Below are positions 53,849 through 63,122 of a DNA stretch of 64,000 bases, piece after piece. The position numbers and the translations under genes were made by a program. The notes under the pieces were generated by a model. It did no database searches, was not told the DNA's origin, and was given only the letters and a program-made list of their open reading frames with translations. Source of the DNA: Geomonas ferrireducens (GTDB taxonomy: Bacteria; Desulfobacterota; Desulfuromonadia; Geobacterales; Geobacteraceae); NCBI RefSeq assembly GCF_004917065.1, contig NZ_SSYA01000004.1, forward strand, positions 58,357 to 122,356, given 5' to 3'. Position 1 is the first letter of the stretch. Each line of letters opens with the position of its first letter.

Positions 53849-54868
53849 ATGAAGAAGACGTGGAACGTAGCAGTGGTTGGCGCGACCGGCGCCGTGGGAA
53901 CCCAGATGATCGAGTGTCTCGTGGAGAGGAACTTCCCTGTGGGGAAGATCAAGTTCCTGGCGAGCTCGCGAAGTGCCGGGCAGGTGCTCGAATACGACGG
54001 CAAGCCGGTGACCGTTGAGGAGCTGACCCACGACTCCTTCGAGGGGATCGATATCGCCCTCTTCTCGGCGGGCGGGGCCCGCTCCGAGGAGTTTTGCCCC
54101 TCTGCCGTGAAGGCCGGCGCTGTCTGCATCGATAATTCCAGCGCTTGGCGCATGAACCCCGACGTGCCGCTCGTGGTGCCCGAGGTGAATCCGCACGCCA
54201 TCGCCGGCTACAAGAAAAAGGGGATCATCGCGAACCCCAACTGCTCCACCATCCAGATGGTGGTGGCATTGAAGCCGCTGCACGACTTCGGCACCATCAA
54301 AAGGATCGTCGTCTCCACCTACCAGGCGGTCTCCGGGACCGGTAACAAGGCGATCGACGAGCTGCGCGTCCAGACCGGCGAACTGTTGAACGGACGTCCC
54401 CCGAAGGCCGAGGTCTACCCGCACCGCATCGCCTTCAACTGCCTGCCGCAGATCGACTCCTTCTGCGACAACGGTTACACGAAGGAAGAGATGAAAATGG
54501 TGAACGAGACCAGGAAGATCATGGAGGCGGACATCGCCACCACCGCCACCTGTGTCAGGGTGCCGGTTTTCTACGGGCATTCCGAGTCGGTGAACATCGA
54601 GACGGAGAAGAAGATCACCGTCGCCAAGGCGCGCGAGCTCCTTGAGGATGCGCCCGGTGTGGAGCTGGTTGACAACCCGGGCAGCGGCGAGTACCCGATG
54701 GCGATGGACGTGGCCGGAGAGGACCTCACCCTGGTAGGCCGCATCCGTGAGGACGCCACCATCAAGAACGGCCTGAACCTCTGGATCGTCGCCGACAACC
54801 TGAGAAAAGGTGCCGCCACCAACGCCGTGCAAATCGCCGAGCTGCTGATCGAGGATTATCTGAAGTAG
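53849..54868 (+). CDS. aspartate-semialdehyde dehydrogenase, Gram-positive/archaeal-like type
   Basis: A 339-residue second ASADH of the subfamily common in Firmicutes and most other bacteria. VAVVGATGAVGTQMIECLVERNFPV is the nucleotide fold; the catalytic Cys is near 132 in NPNCSTIQM and TYQAVSGTGNKAIDEL and YPHRIAFNCLPQID supply further active-site residues. Both catalytic motifs are intact, so it is not a decayed copy. AGGAGATG lies upstream of the ATG. It shares little with the preceding Asd beyond the fold. Confidence 0.94.
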   Translation: MKKTWNVAVVGATGAVGTQMIECLVERNFPVGKIKFLASSRSAGQVLEYDGKPVTVEELTHDSFEGIDIALFSAGGARSEEFCPSAVKAGAVCIDNSSAWRMNPDVPLVVPEVNPHAIAGYKKKGIIANPNCSTIQMVVALKPLHDFGTIKRIVVSTYQAVSGTGNKAIDELRVQTGELLNGRPPKAEVYPHRIAFNCLPQIDSFCDNGYTKEEMKMVNETRKIMEADIATTATCVRVPVFYGHSESVNIETEKKITVAKARELLEDAPGVELVDNPGSGEYPMAMDVAGEDLTLVGRIREDATIKNGLNLWIVADNLRKGAATNAVQIAELLIEDYLK

Positions 54869-54873
54869 CCTTT

Positions 54874-54909
54874 GTAGTCAGACCTGTCCGACTGGTCCGA
54901 CTGGTCCGA
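54874..54909 (+). repeat. 9-bp tandem array, 4 x CTGGTCCGA-like
   Basis: Units GTAGTCAGA, CCTGTCCGA, CTGGTCCGA and CTGGTCCGA between the second asd and truA. It shares the GTCCGA half-unit, orientation and degenerate first unit with the array at 45663-45707. It ends 20 bases before the truA ATG, which lacks a clear Shine-Dalgarno. Confidence 0.83.
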
Positions 54910-54929
54910 CTGGGGCCCCCCAGAACACT

Positions 54930-55682
54930 ATGCGCAACATCAAGCTGATAATTGAATACGACGGCACCGCCTATGCCGGCTGGCAGGTGCAGCCAAACGC
55001 GCTCACCATCCAGGAGGTCGTGGAGAAGGCGCTCGCGCAGATGCTCGGGGAGCGCACAGTTCTGCACGCCTCCGGCCGCACCGACGCTGGCGTGCACGCT
55101 CGCGGCATGGTCGCCTGCTTCAAGACCGAACGCACCATACCGCTGCGCGCCTTCCGTGAGGGGCTGAACACGATCCTCCCGAACGACATCGCGGTGCGCC
55201 ACGCCGCTGAGGTGCCGCTCGACTTCCACCCGCGCTTTGATGCGCAGGCGAAGCACTACCGCTACACCATGCTGCTTGACGACCTCCGTTCACCGCTAGC
55301 CCGCCACACTGCCTGGCGCGTGAAGGGAAAACTCGACATCGAGGCGATGCGCGCGGCGTGCAAGGTCTTCGTGGGCGAGCACGACTTCGCCGCCTTCCGC
55401 GGCTCGAACTGCGCCGCTAAGACCACGGTGCGCCGCATCTACAGCATGGAGCTTGTGCAGGATGGACGCCTGCTTCACCTGGACATCAACGGCAGCGGCT
55501 TTCTCAAAAACATGGTCCGCATCATCACCGGGACGCTCATAGATGTTGGGCAGGGGAGACTCTCCGTGGCGGACGTGGCGCGACTTCTCAATGGGGGAGA
55601 CCGTCAAAAGGCAGGGATGACGGTACCGCCGCAGGGGCTCTGTCTTATGCAGGTTTTTTACCCCCAGCAGGACGGTGAATGA
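54930..55682 (+). CDS. truA: tRNA pseudouridine(38-40) synthase
   Basis: A 250-residue pseudouridine synthase acting on positions 38-40 of tRNA anticodon stems. The catalytic Asp52 is in SGRTDAGVHARG; KLIIEYDGTAYAGWQVQPN at the start and FLKNMVRIITGTLIDVG near the end are family markers. It is 61 bp after the second asd gene with a 9-bp repeat array between, and precedes the rplM promoter. Confidence 0.96.
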   Translation: MRNIKLIIEYDGTAYAGWQVQPNALTIQEVVEKALAQMLGERTVLHASGRTDAGVHARGMVACFKTERTIPLRAFREGLNTILPNDIAVRHAAEVPLDFHPRFDAQAKHYRYTMLLDDLRSPLARHTAWRVKGKLDIEAMRAACKVFVGEHDFAAFRGSNCAAKTTVRRIYSMELVQDGRLLHLDINGSGFLKNMVRIITGTLIDVGQGRLSVADVARLLNGGDRQKAGMTVPPQGLCLMQVFYPQQDGE

Positions 55683-55725
55683 CAGGCTTTTAACAGCCCT
55701 TTAATCTCCTGCCCGGTTTTTTGTC

Positions 55726-55754
55726 TTGACATGGGCGGGCGATTCGATTAAATT
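55726..55754 (+). promoter_or_regulatory. rplM-rpsI promoter
   Basis: TTGACA (55726-55731) with TTAAAT or TAAATT 16-17 bases downstream. It gives a leader of about 45 bases before rplM. Confidence 0.7.
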
Positions 55755-55806
55755 CTCAATCTTCTGTAAGTTAATGTGCTAATTCCAGATAGCTGTGAGG
55801 TTTTCG

Positions 55807-56235
55807 ATGAAGACGCAAGTCGCCAAAAAAGAAGAAGTGACCAGGGATTGGTACCTGGTTGATGTGGATAGTAAGGTGCTCGGCCGTGTCGCGACTGAAA
55901 TCGCCAACGTGCTGCGCGGCAAGAACAAGCCGACCTTTACCCCGAGTGTGGACACCGGCGACTTTGTCATCGTCGTGAACGCAGAGAAGATCGCCCTGAC
56001 CGGCAAGAAGTTTTCCGACAAGACTTACTACAGCCACTCCTCTTTCCCGGGCGGCCTGAAAGAGATCACTGCCGGCAAGCTCATCGACAAGAAGCCGGAA
56101 GAGCTGATCAAGAAAGCAGTGAAGGGCATGCTTCCGAAGAACAAGCTCGCCCGTCACATGCTCAAGAAGCTGAAGATCTACAGCGGCGGCGCTCATCCGC
56201 ATGCTGCTCAGAATCCTAAGAATCTGAACATTTAA
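55807..56235 (+). CDS. rplM: 50S ribosomal protein L13
   Basis: A 142-residue L13, the usual bacterial length. [34 protein letters not shown] and [19 protein letters not shown] with the C-terminal [14 protein letters not shown] are diagnostic. It contacts 23S rRNA early in assembly. I chose the ATG at 55807 preceded by TGAGG; a GTG at 55795 is less likely. It is followed 22 bp later by rpsI, the classic L13-S9 pair. Confidence 0.97.
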   Translation: MKTQVAKKEEVTRDWYLVDVDSKVLGRVATEIANVLRGKNKPTFTPSVDTGDFVIVVNAEKIALTGKKFSDKTYYSHSSFPGGLKEITAGKLIDKKPEELIKKAVKGMLPKNKLARHMLKKLKIYSGGAHPHAAQNPKNLNI

Positions 56236-56257
56236 TTCGTTCATCAGGAGATAGAAA

Positions 56258-56647
56258 ATGGCAGTGAGTTTTTACGCAACTGGGAAAAGGAAGTCGTCCA
56301 TCGCCAGGGTTTGGCTCAAGCCCGGCAACGGCGAGATCATTGTAAATACCAAGACTCTTGACAGCTACTTCGGCCGCGAGACCTCCAAGATGGTCGTCAT
56401 GCAGCCCCTTGAGCTGACCGAGAACGTCGGCAAGTTCGACATCTTCTGCACCGTGAAGGGCGGTGGTGACTCCGGCCAGGCCGGCGCCATCAAGCACGGC
56501 ATCACCAAGGCTCTCATCGAGGCCGATGCCGACCTGCGCGGTACCCTGAAGAAGGCCGGGTTCATCACCCGCGACTCGCGCATCAAGGAAAGAAAGAAGT
56601 ACGGCAAGAAGGCTGCTCGCGCAAGCTTCCAGTTCTCCAAGCGTTAA
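56258..56647 (+). CDS. rpsI: 30S ribosomal protein S9
   Basis: A 129-residue S9. [26 protein letters not shown] opens the protein, [21 protein letters not shown] is the core, and the basic tail ending [10 protein letters not shown] reaches the P site of the ribosome. TCAGGAGA precedes the ATG. It is cotranscribed with rplM and ends at the terminator at 56680. Confidence 0.97.
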   Translation: MAVSFYATGKRKSSIARVWLKPGNGEIIVNTKTLDSYFGRETSKMVVMQPLELTENVGKFDIFCTVKGGGDSGQAGAIKHGITKALIEADADLRGTLKKAGFITRDSRIKERKKYGKKAARASFQFSKR

Positions 56648-56679
56648 TTCTTCGCTGGGAACAATTGCTGTCTCATTGC

Positions 56680-56711
56680 AAAGGAGGAATCCGTCAGGGT
56701 TCCTCCTTTTG
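56680..56711 (+). terminator. terminator of rplM-rpsI
   Basis: CAAAGGAGGAA pairs with TTCCTCCTTTTG around a 10-base loop; the T-run overlaps the stem end. The gap from here to argC shows a CTGTGCCACAG palindrome at 56748-56758 upstream of the gene but no clear -35. Confidence 0.85.
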
Positions 56712-56811
56712 CTGTTTCAAAACTGTTTCAAGGTTTGTGCGTGTCAACTGTGCCACAGCTGTGCTAACATCCAACTTCTATTTCTTTCCGTTGTGAGCAA
56801 GGGAGGCCTTT

Positions 56812-57852
56812 ATGATCAAGGTTGCCATAGTCGGTGCCAGCGGTTACACCGGCGTCGAACTGATCCGTATTCTGCACGCCCACCCCGAGGTGGCCGTTAC
56901 CTGTGTGACTTCCGAACAGAGCGCCGGGCGTCCGGTGAGCGACGTGTTCCCGACCCTGCGCGGCAGGTGCGATCTCATTCTCGAGCCGCTGGAGCCGGTA
57001 GGGATCGCCGAACAGGTTGACGTGGTCTTCACCGCGCTGCCGCACAAGGCTGCCATGGCGGTGGTGCCGACCTTCCTCAAGATGGGGAAGGACGTCGTCG
57101 ACCTCTCCGCCGATTACCGCCTGCACGACGCCGACGTCTACGGGAAGTGGTACGAAAAGCACCTCACCCCTGAACTCCTCCCCCAGGCTGTGTACGGCAT
57201 CCCCGAGCTGCGCCGTGACAAGATCAAGGAGGCATCCCTCATCGCGAACCCCGGCTGCTACCCGACCAGTGTCATCCTCGGGCTTGCGCCGCTTCTGAAG
57301 GGGAAGGTGATCGATCCGAAGAGCATCATCGTTGATGCCAAATCCGGCACGTCGGGTGCTGGGCGCGGCGCCAAGGTCGACAACCTCTACTGCGAGGTGA
57401 ACGAAGGCTTCAAGGCCTACGGCGTCGGCGGTGTGCACCGTCACATCCCGGAGATCGAGCAGGAGCTTTCCCTTCTCGCGGGGAACCCTTTGACTATCAC
57501 CTTCACACCGCACCTGGTCCCGATGGACCGCGGCATCCTCTCCACTATCTACAGCGTGCCGACCGGCAAGGTGAGCGCCACCGAACTCATCACGCTGTAC
57601 GAGACCTTCTACGAGGGTGAGCCGTTCGTGAGGGTGCTCCCGGAGGGAGTTCTCCCGTCCACGGCGCACGTGAGAGGTTCCAACTTCTGCGACATCGGTG
57701 TCGTCGTTGATGACAGGACCGGCCGGATCATAGTCGTTTCCGCCATCGACAACCTGGTGAAAGGGGCTTCCGGTCAGGCGGTGCAGAACATGAACCTGAT
57801 GTGCGGTCTCCCCGAGACCCTCGGCCTCGATTTTCTCGGGATCTTCCCGTAA
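56812..57852 (+). CDS. argC: N-acetyl-gamma-glutamyl-phosphate reductase
   Basis: A 346-residue reductase of arginine synthesis. [24 protein letters not shown] binds NADP; the catalytic Cys149 is in [17 protein letters not shown], and [18 protein letters not shown] carries the active-site His. [11 protein letters not shown] is the type 1 ArgC signature. No other arg genes adjoin; the window places it alone between ribosomal genes and a radical SAM gene. Confidence 0.96.
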   Translation: MIKVAIVGASGYTGVELIRILHAHPEVAVTCVTSEQSAGRPVSDVFPTLRGRCDLILEPLEPVGIAEQVDVVFTALPHKAAMAVVPTFLKMGKDVVDLSADYRLHDADVYGKWYEKHLTPELLPQAVYGIPELRRDKIKEASLIANPGCYPTSVILGLAPLLKGKVIDPKSIIVDAKSGTSGAGRGAKVDNLYCEVNEGFKAYGVGGVHRHIPEIEQELSLLAGNPLTITFTPHLVPMDRGILSTIYSVPTGKVSATELITLYETFYEGEPFVRVLPEGVLPSTAHVRGSNFCDIGVVVDDRTGRIIVVSAIDNLVKGASGQAVQNMNLMCGLPETLGLDFLGIFP

Positions 57853-57865
57853 CGGGACGCTCAGA

Positions 57866-57894
57866 CATCCCCTCTCCTGCTTGGAGAGGGGATG
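57866..57894 (+). terminator. hairpin after argC
   Basis: CATCCCCTCTCC pairs perfectly with GGAGAGGGGATG around a TGCTT loop. There is no T-run, so termination would need another factor; it may instead stabilise the argC mRNA end. Confidence 0.6.
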
Positions 57895-57910
57895 ACGTCA
57901 CAAGGTTTTT

Positions 57911-59746
57911 ATGAAACAGGCACGACCCGCAAAGAAGCAGTCACCGCAGCACCCTTCCAAAAAGTCTCCCGCGCAGTTTCTTCCCATCACCTCAGCCGAA
58001 GCAAGAGCTCGCGGTTGGAACGAGCTCGACGTCATCTTCGTCTCAGGCGACGCCTACGTGGACCACCCCTCGTTCGGGGTGCCGCTTCTCGCGCGCCTGT
58101 TGGAAGCAAAGGGCCTGCGGGTCGGCATCATCCCGCAGCCGGACTGGCGCAGCAAGGAGCCCTTCATGGCACTTGGGCGCCCGCGCCTTTTCTTCGCCGT
58201 GGCGGCCGGTGCCATGGACTCCATGGTCGCGCACTACACCCCGGCAAGAAAGCTGCGCCGCGACGACGCCTACACCCCCGGCAACCGGCACGGCGCCCGC
58301 CCGAATCGAGCCACCATCATCTACACCTCGAGGCTCAAGGAGGCCTACCGCGACACCCCCGTGGTGATCGGCGGGATAGAGGCGAGCCTCAGGCGCTTCT
58401 CCCATTACGACTTTTGGGAAGACAAGGTGCGCCGCTCCGCACTCTTCGACGCGAAGGCCGATCTCCTCGTCTACGGCATGGGTGAAAGCCCGCTTCTCGA
58501 GCTCGTCGAGCGGCTGCGCAAAGGTGAGCCCTTTGCCTCGATCCGCGACATCCGCGGTACCGCTTGCGCCGCGTCCGCGATCCCTGAGACGGCCGGCGAG
58601 GTGGTCGAGTTGCCCGCGTACGAGAAGGTGGCTGCGGACAAGTCGGCTTACGCAGAATCCTTCCGTCTTCTTTCGCGCGAGCAGAACCCCGGCTGCGCCA
58701 AAGTCGTGATCCAGCAGCACGCCGCACGTTACCTGGTTTGCAATCCGCCGGCCTGGCCGCTTTCCGGTGCCGAGCTCGACGCGATCTACGCGCTCCCCTT
58801 CGTGAAGGCGCCGCACCCTAGCTACAAGGAGGCGATTCCCGCCTACGAACAGATCCGCAATTCCATCACGACGCACCGCGGCTGCTTCGGCGGGTGCGCT
58901 TTCTGCGCCATCACGCATCACCAGGGAAAGACCATACAATCGAGAAGCGAGCAAGGTGTCCTGAACGAACTGGAGCAACTCGCGTCGCTTCCCTGGTTCC
59001 GGGGCAGCGTGAGCGATCTCGGGGGGCCTACCGCCAACATGTTCGGGCTCTCTTGCGGCGATAAGGAGGCAGGGGACAAATGTCGCCGTGACAGCTGCCT
59101 CTTCCCGAGGATCTGCAAGAACCTCGTCACCGACGACGCCGCCAGTGCGAGGCTTCTCGCCAAAGCTCGCCGCGTCTCAGGCGTCAAACACGTCGCCGTT
59201 TCCTCCGGGGTCCGCTACGACCTGATGGAGCGCCAGCCGCGCTATCTGCGCGAACTGGTCTCGCAGCACGTGAGCGGTCTTTTGAAGGTGGCGCCCGAGC
59301 ACCTCACCGACCGGGTCACTTCGGTGATGCGCAAGCCGGGGCACGACTGCTTCGAGCGGTTCAGGGATGCCTTTCAGAAGGAGAGCGCCAAAGCCGGGAA
59401 AAGACAGTACATCGTCCCCTACTTCATCTCCGGACATCCCGGATGCACTCTGTCCGACATGGTCGATCTGGCGCTCATGCTGAAAAGATGGGGGATGCGG
59501 GTCGAGCAGGTGCAGGATTTCACCCCGACGCCCGGAACGCTCTCAACCTGCATCTACCACACGGGGGTCGATCCTTTCACCGGTGAGAAGGTGTACGTGG
59601 CGCGAACTGACAGGGAGAAGGGGCTGCAGAAGGCGCTGCTTCTGTACCACGTGCCGGAAGAACGGAAGAACTGCCTGGCGGCGCTTAGGGAATGCGGCCG
59701 CGAGGACGCCGCTGCCGAATTGTTCGGCGGCAACAACAGGAGGTAG
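57911..59746 (+). CDS. YgiQ-family radical SAM protein
   Basis: A 611-residue UPF0313/YgiQ protein. The radical SAM cysteines are near 325-332 in [18 protein letters not shown]. The N-terminal block [35 protein letters not shown] and [17 protein letters not shown] are family-specific, and [19 protein letters not shown] is the C-terminal signature. Function is unknown in all species known to me. A Lys-rich N terminus precedes the domain. The next gene starts 3 bases after its stop. Confidence 0.93.
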   Translation: MKQARPAKKQSPQHPSKKSPAQFLPITSAEARARGWNELDVIFVSGDAYVDHPSFGVPLLARLLEAKGLRVGIIPQPDWRSKEPFMALGRPRLFFAVAAGAMDSMVAHYTPARKLRRDDAYTPGNRHGARPNRATIIYTSRLKEAYRDTPVVIGGIEASLRRFSHYDFWEDKVRRSALFDAKADLLVYGMGESPLLELVERLRKGEPFASIRDIRGTACAASAIPETAGEVVELPAYEKVAADKSAYAESFRLLSREQNPGCAKVVIQQHAARYLVCNPPAWPLSGAELDAIYALPFVKAPHPSYKEAIPAYEQIRNSITTHRGCFGGCAFCAITHHQGKTIQSRSEQGVLNELEQLASLPWFRGSVSDLGGPTANMFGLSCGDKEAGDKCRRDSCLFPRICKNLVTDDAASARLLAKARRVSGVKHVAVSSGVRYDLMERQPRYLRELVSQHVSGLLKVAPEHLTDRVTSVMRKPGHDCFERFRDAFQKESAKAGKRQYIVPYFISGHPGCTLSDMVDLALMLKRWGMRVEQVQDFTPTPGTLSTCIYHTGVDPFTGEKVYVARTDREKGLQKALLLYHVPEERKNCLAALRECGREDAAAELFGGNNRR

Positions 59747-59748
59747 AC

Positions 59749-60051
59749 ATGCATTATCTGTTGCTGTATGAGGTGGCGCCCGATTACCTGGAGCGCCGCG
59801 GCGCGTTCCGCGATGAGCACCTGGCGCTTGCATGGGAAGCGGCGGCGCGTGGCGAGTTGCTCCTTGGCGGTGCCCTCACCGACCCGGCCGATGGTGCCGT
59901 TCTCCTTTTCGCGGCGGATTCCCCCGATGTCCCCGCCGCTTTCGCCAAGGCCGATCCTTACGTCCTGAACGGGCTGGTGCGGAAGTGGACCGTGCGCGGC
60001 TGGCATACCGTGGTCGGTCCGCAGGCCCACGCCCCGGTGCATCCTTCCTGA
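59749..60051 (+). CDS. YciI-like protein
   Basis: A 100-residue protein of the YciI/YCII-related alpha-beta barrel family: HYLLLYEVAPDYLERRGAFRDEHLALAWEAAARGELLLGGALTDP, then DPYVLNGLVRKWTVRGWHTVVG. The conserved His and Asp of the family (RDEHL, ALTDPADG) are present. Its role is unknown; relatives resemble dehydrochlorinase-type enzymes. AACAGGAGG precedes the ATG and the gene is coupled to the ygiQ-like gene. Confidence 0.9.
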   Translation: MHYLLLYEVAPDYLERRGAFRDEHLALAWEAAARGELLLGGALTDPADGAVLLFAADSPDVPAAFAKADPYVLNGLVRKWTVRGWHTVVGPQAHAPVHPS

Positions 60052-60079
60052 CGGGTTCACTGTCGTTGCTTTACACTAA

Positions 60080-60095
60080 GGGGGCGCAAGCCCCC
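60080..60095. other. GC hairpin with GCAA tetraloop
   Basis: GGGGGC, a GCAA (GNRA) loop and GCCCCC, 29 bases after the YciI-like stop. Without a T-run it is a weak terminator candidate. Confidence 0.5.
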
Positions 60096-60150
60096 GCCTG
60101 CCGTTCCTATTCCTCGCTTTATTCTGTCTCTTTTCCTGCCGTTCTCTCTC

Positions 60151-60177
60151 TCAAGATTTAGTTAGCCGCGCCGATAC
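60151..60177 (+). promoter_or_regulatory. sigma-28 (FliA) promoter of the chemoreceptor gene
   Basis: TCAAGATT, an 11-base spacer and GCCGATAC. Against the TAAAGTTT-N11-GCCGATAA consensus this is 6 of 8 plus 7 of 8 with exact spacing. The start site near 60185 gives a leader of about 60 bases. Confidence 0.75.
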
Positions 60178-60246
60178 TGACTGTAACGAGTTCTTACCGA
60201 GTAATATCGGTCTGAAAAAGCGAATGTCATAAAAGGAGCAACGGCT

Positions 60247-61875
60247 ATGAGTATCCTTCAGAATGTGAAACTGGCACAGAAGTTCGGACTCGTCGGTGGC
60301 ATCAGTGCTGTATTGCTGTGTATGTCACTGGCGGCCTCAGTGGTCGGCATAAAGAAGATGTCCAGCGGGTTCACCAGTTTCGTCGAAAAGGATCAGGCCA
60401 TTGCCCTTGCCCTTAAAGACATGTACGCGCAAGGGCTGCAGACCGAGCAGGCGACCCGCAACATCCTCCTGAACCCGGCTGACGAGAAGGCGGCCAAGAA
60501 CTACTCCCAGGCCATGGACGATTTCGACAAGGCCTACGGTGTCGTCCTCTCGAAAAGCAAGGACCTTCCCAAGGTGAAGGGGGATGTCCAGCAGGTGATG
60601 GCGGTCTGGAAGGAAGCGGCAGCGCTGCGCGGACAGGTGCAGGTACTTGCCAAAGAAGGGAAAAAGGATGAGGCGTTGACGTTGCTAGTTAAGGACGAGA
60701 CGCCGAAGTGGCGCGAGGTGAAGGACAAGCTCTTTAAGTTGAGCAGCTCAAGGCAAAAAGAGATGGAAGGGACGAAGGGCGGCGTCGTGGCCACCTCCGA
60801 CAGGGCTCTCATCCTGTCCCTGTGTCTTGGCGTTTTCGCCATCTTCTGTACATTACTGCTCCTGCTCCTGGTGGCCGTCGAGCTGAAACGAACCATCCGC
60901 AAGATGAGCGTGGTGATGGACGATATCGCGATGGGGGATGGTGACCTCACCAAGCGCCTCGAGATTACCTCGCGTGATGAATTGGGACACCTCGCCCATG
61001 ACTTCAACCTCTTCCTGGACAAGATGCATGGCCTCATCGCTACGGTCGCGGAGACGACGCACCAGGTATCGGCCGCGGCGGCGGAACTTAATTCCACGGC
61101 GGAACAGATGGCGAGCGGGACCGAGGAGGTCGCTTCCCAGGCGGTGACCGTCGCTTCTGCCGGAGAAGAGATGACGGCGACATCGAGCGACATCGCCCGC
61201 AACTGCACCACCGCGGCAGAAGGTGCTCGTCGGGCCAGCGATGCTGCGGTAACCGGAGCGGCCGTGGTACAGGAGACCGTGCAAGGGATGGGGAGGATCG
61301 CGGAGCGCGTGAGGACGTCGGCGCAGACCGTGGAGAGCCTTGGGACGCGTTCCGACCAGATCGGGGAAATCGTAGGGACCATCGAGGAAATCGCAGACCA
61401 GACCAACCTTCTCGCGCTGAATGCAGCGATTGAGGCGGCTCGGGCCGGCGAACAGGGACGCGGCTTCGCAGTCGTTGCCGACGAGGTCAGGGCGCTTGCC
61501 GAGCGGACCACGAGGGCAACCGGCGAGATCGGCAACATGATCAAGTCGATCCAGGCCGAGACGCGCAGCGCCGTGAGCGCCATGGACAGCGGCGTCAAGG
61601 AAGTCGAAAAGGGAACGCAAGAGGCTGCCCGGTCGGGGGAAGCGCTGCAGGACATCATCAGCCAGATCGACAACGTGACGCAGCAGGTAAGCCAGATTGC
61701 GGTGGCCGCCGAGGAGCAGACCGCGACCACCGGCGAGATCAGCGGCAATATCCACCAGATTACCGCGGTGGTGCACCAGACGGCCCAGGGCGCCCAGCAG
61801 TCGGCTCACGCCGCGGGAAATCTCTCTGAACTCGCCGAGAGGCTGCGGCGCGTGATCGATCAGTTCAAGCTCTAG
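60247..61875 (+). CDS. methyl-accepting chemotaxis protein
   Basis: A 542-residue transmembrane receptor. Two helices (about 13-33 and 190-215: LILSLCLGVFAIFCTLLLLLLV) enclose a 155-residue helical periplasmic sensor of the four-helix-bundle type. A HAMP domain (KRTIRKMSVVMDDIAMGDGDLTKRLEI) and the long coiled-coil signalling domain follow; the tip is EIADQTNLLALNAAIEAARAGEQGRGFAVVADEVRALAER. There is no C-terminal CheR pentapeptide. AAAAGGAG lies 9 bases before the ATG. A sigma-28 type promoter links it to the flagellar regulon. Confidence 0.95.
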   Translation: MSILQNVKLAQKFGLVGGISAVLLCMSLAASVVGIKKMSSGFTSFVEKDQAIALALKDMYAQGLQTEQATRNILLNPADEKAAKNYSQAMDDFDKAYGVVLSKSKDLPKVKGDVQQVMAVWKEAAALRGQVQVLAKEGKKDEALTLLVKDETPKWREVKDKLFKLSSSRQKEMEGTKGGVVATSDRALILSLCLGVFAIFCTLLLLLLVAVELKRTIRKMSVVMDDIAMGDGDLTKRLEITSRDELGHLAHDFNLFLDKMHGLIATVAETTHQVSAAAAELNSTAEQMASGTEEVASQAVTVASAGEEMTATSSDIARNCTTAAEGARRASDAAVTGAAVVQETVQGMGRIAERVRTSAQTVESLGTRSDQIGEIVGTIEEIADQTNLLALNAAIEAARAGEQGRGFAVVADEVRALAERTTRATGEIGNMIKSIQAETRSAVSAMDSGVKEVEKGTQEAARSGEALQDIISQIDNVTQQVSQIAVAAEEQTATTGEISGNIHQITAVVHQTAQGAQQSAHAAGNLSELAERLRRVIDQFKL

Positions 61876-61967
61876 CGACGGCGCGGCGGCGGCTTCTCAT
61901 GGAGGCCGCCGTCAGCATTTGCCGTTTCTTCTTCTCGTAGATGCCGCCGTCACCACCAGCCGCTTCC

Positions 61968-62258
61968 TTATGCGCTTGCCGCAAGAGAACCGCGCTGAGA
62001 GGCGAGCCGGCAGGTTCTCAGGGAAATCGCGGCGTTGTCGGCCACATGCTCGGTGTTGACGACGCAGAGTTTTGCCGAAGCGAGCGCTTCAGTCAGGGCG
62101 GTACACCCCTTCTCGAGTTCGAAGCAGGAACCCGCATGGATCACGTAGTCCCGCCCGTCACCGATGGTGATCCAGAGGGCGCCTTGTGTGCAGTGCAGCC
62201 GCAAACCTGGCCCCCCACCAAGCCGCAACACTTCCCCTTTTTCAAGCGAGCAGTCCAT
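61968..62258 (-). CDS. DUF2917 protein
   Basis: A 96-residue cupin-like protein: DCSLEKGEVLRLGGGPGLRLHCTQGALWITIGDGRDYVIHAGSCFELEKG is the DUF2917 pattern. No function is known for the family. AAGGAGGGG lies directly before the ATG at 62258. It converges with the chemoreceptor gene across 92 bases that hold no clear terminator. Confidence 0.85.
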   Translation of the reverse strand: MDCSLEKGEVLRLGGGPGLRLHCTQGALWITIGDGRDYVIHAGSCFELEKGCTALTEALASAKLCVVNTEHVADNAAISLRTCRLASQRGSLAASA

Positions 62259-62728
62259 AATCCCCTCCTTCCAGCGTGATGAGGCAACTATAGCTGGGTC
62301 GGAACCATGCGTACAGACACAGGAAAGCTGATAGGTGCCGTGTACAGTGCGTGGCAAGTGATACTGTCCCCGTCGTTAAGCTGTGCAACTGTACCCCTCA
62401 CTTGCCGGTTTGCCGTACGGCGTATCTGTCTCGTTTGATCCGGGCGAAACCATGCCGGTCTCGCCGTGACGGAGTTGCGAGCCGTTGAACTACCCTGAGC
62501 CGCCTTGTGCCTGCTGCGAACAAAGCTGTTTGCCTTAGGGTCGAATAGCTGGTATGTTTTCCGCCTTCGCGGATGTCCTGCTTGTTGCCTGGGCGGACTC
62601 GGCAAGCAATGACGTAAGGGCTGGATACTGAAGAGTTTGCATGGTCGGCTCCTTGCAGGCCCCACTCTGGGCGGCGGCATGTATACGGCCGGCGGTGAAA
62701 AATATTTCGAATGCCGAGAAAAAAGATG
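62259..62728. other. 470-bp gap with no firm gene
   Basis: No gene can be supported with confidence. On minus, ATG at 62642 is preceded by AAGGAGCCG and opens a 35-codon frame (MQTLQYPALTSLLAESAQAT start) that stops at 62535; a neighbouring frame stays open beyond it down to 62288, so a small frameshifted gene is conceivable. The long frame that reads through the tRNA gene is an artefact. Confidence 0.4.
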
Positions 62729-62757
62729 TTGACAGTGAAACCCTTTTGCTTTAGAAC
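62729..62757 (+). promoter_or_regulatory. promoter of the tRNA-tuf operon
   Basis: TTGACA (62729-62734), a 17-base spacer and TAGAAC (62752-62757), about 60 bases upstream of the first tRNA. Confidence 0.75.
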
Positions 62758-62818
62758 AGGGATTCGCTTCGCAACGCAAGGCGCTGAGGCAAAAAGGTAG
62801 CAGATGATGGCGAATCAG

Positions 62819-62894
62819 GCTGGCGTAGCTCAATTGGTAGAGCAGCTGACTTGTAATCAGCAGGTTGCGGGTTCGAGTCCCATCGTCAGCTCCA
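62819..62894 (+). tRNA. tRNA-Thr (anticodon TGT)
   Basis: A 76-base cloverleaf with encoded CCA. The acceptor stem GCTGGCG pairs with CGTCAGC (one G-T), the T loop has GGTTCGAGTCC and the anticodon loop CTTGTAA gives TGT, reading ACA. It is the first of four tRNAs ahead of tuf, in the same order as the E. coli tufB operon. Confidence 0.96.
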
Positions 62895-62925
62895 GATTGA
62901 AAAACGAATAGAATCACTTCTGTCT

Positions 62926-63010
62926 GGAGGGATTCCCGAGCGGCCAAAGGGAACAGACTGTAAATCTGTCGTCATCGACTTCGGAGGTTCGAATCCTCCT
63001 CCCTCCACCA
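62926..63010 (+). tRNA. tRNA-Tyr (anticodon GTA)
   Basis: An 85-base class II tRNA with a long variable arm and encoded CCA. The acceptor GGAGGGA pairs with TCCCTCC; the anticodon loop CTGTAAA gives GTA. The discriminator is A, as expected for bacterial tRNA-Tyr. Confidence 0.96.
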
Positions 63011-63122
63011 TACAAACTTCAGATGAGATGAGCTTCTGCTCAAATCAGGAGATCCTGGCGGATCGTTAGTACTGGTTGAGTGGAGTGTGATTCGAGTCAA
63101 AAAACTTCAAAGCAGGGAATTG

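Noticed and set aside
62288..62947. 220-codon minus-strand frame starting DGTRTRNLLITSQLLYQLSY-like
   Set aside because: Its N-terminal part is the antisense of the tRNA-Thr gene; this peptide is a well-known annotation artefact. Only the part beyond the tRNA is discussed as a possible remnant.
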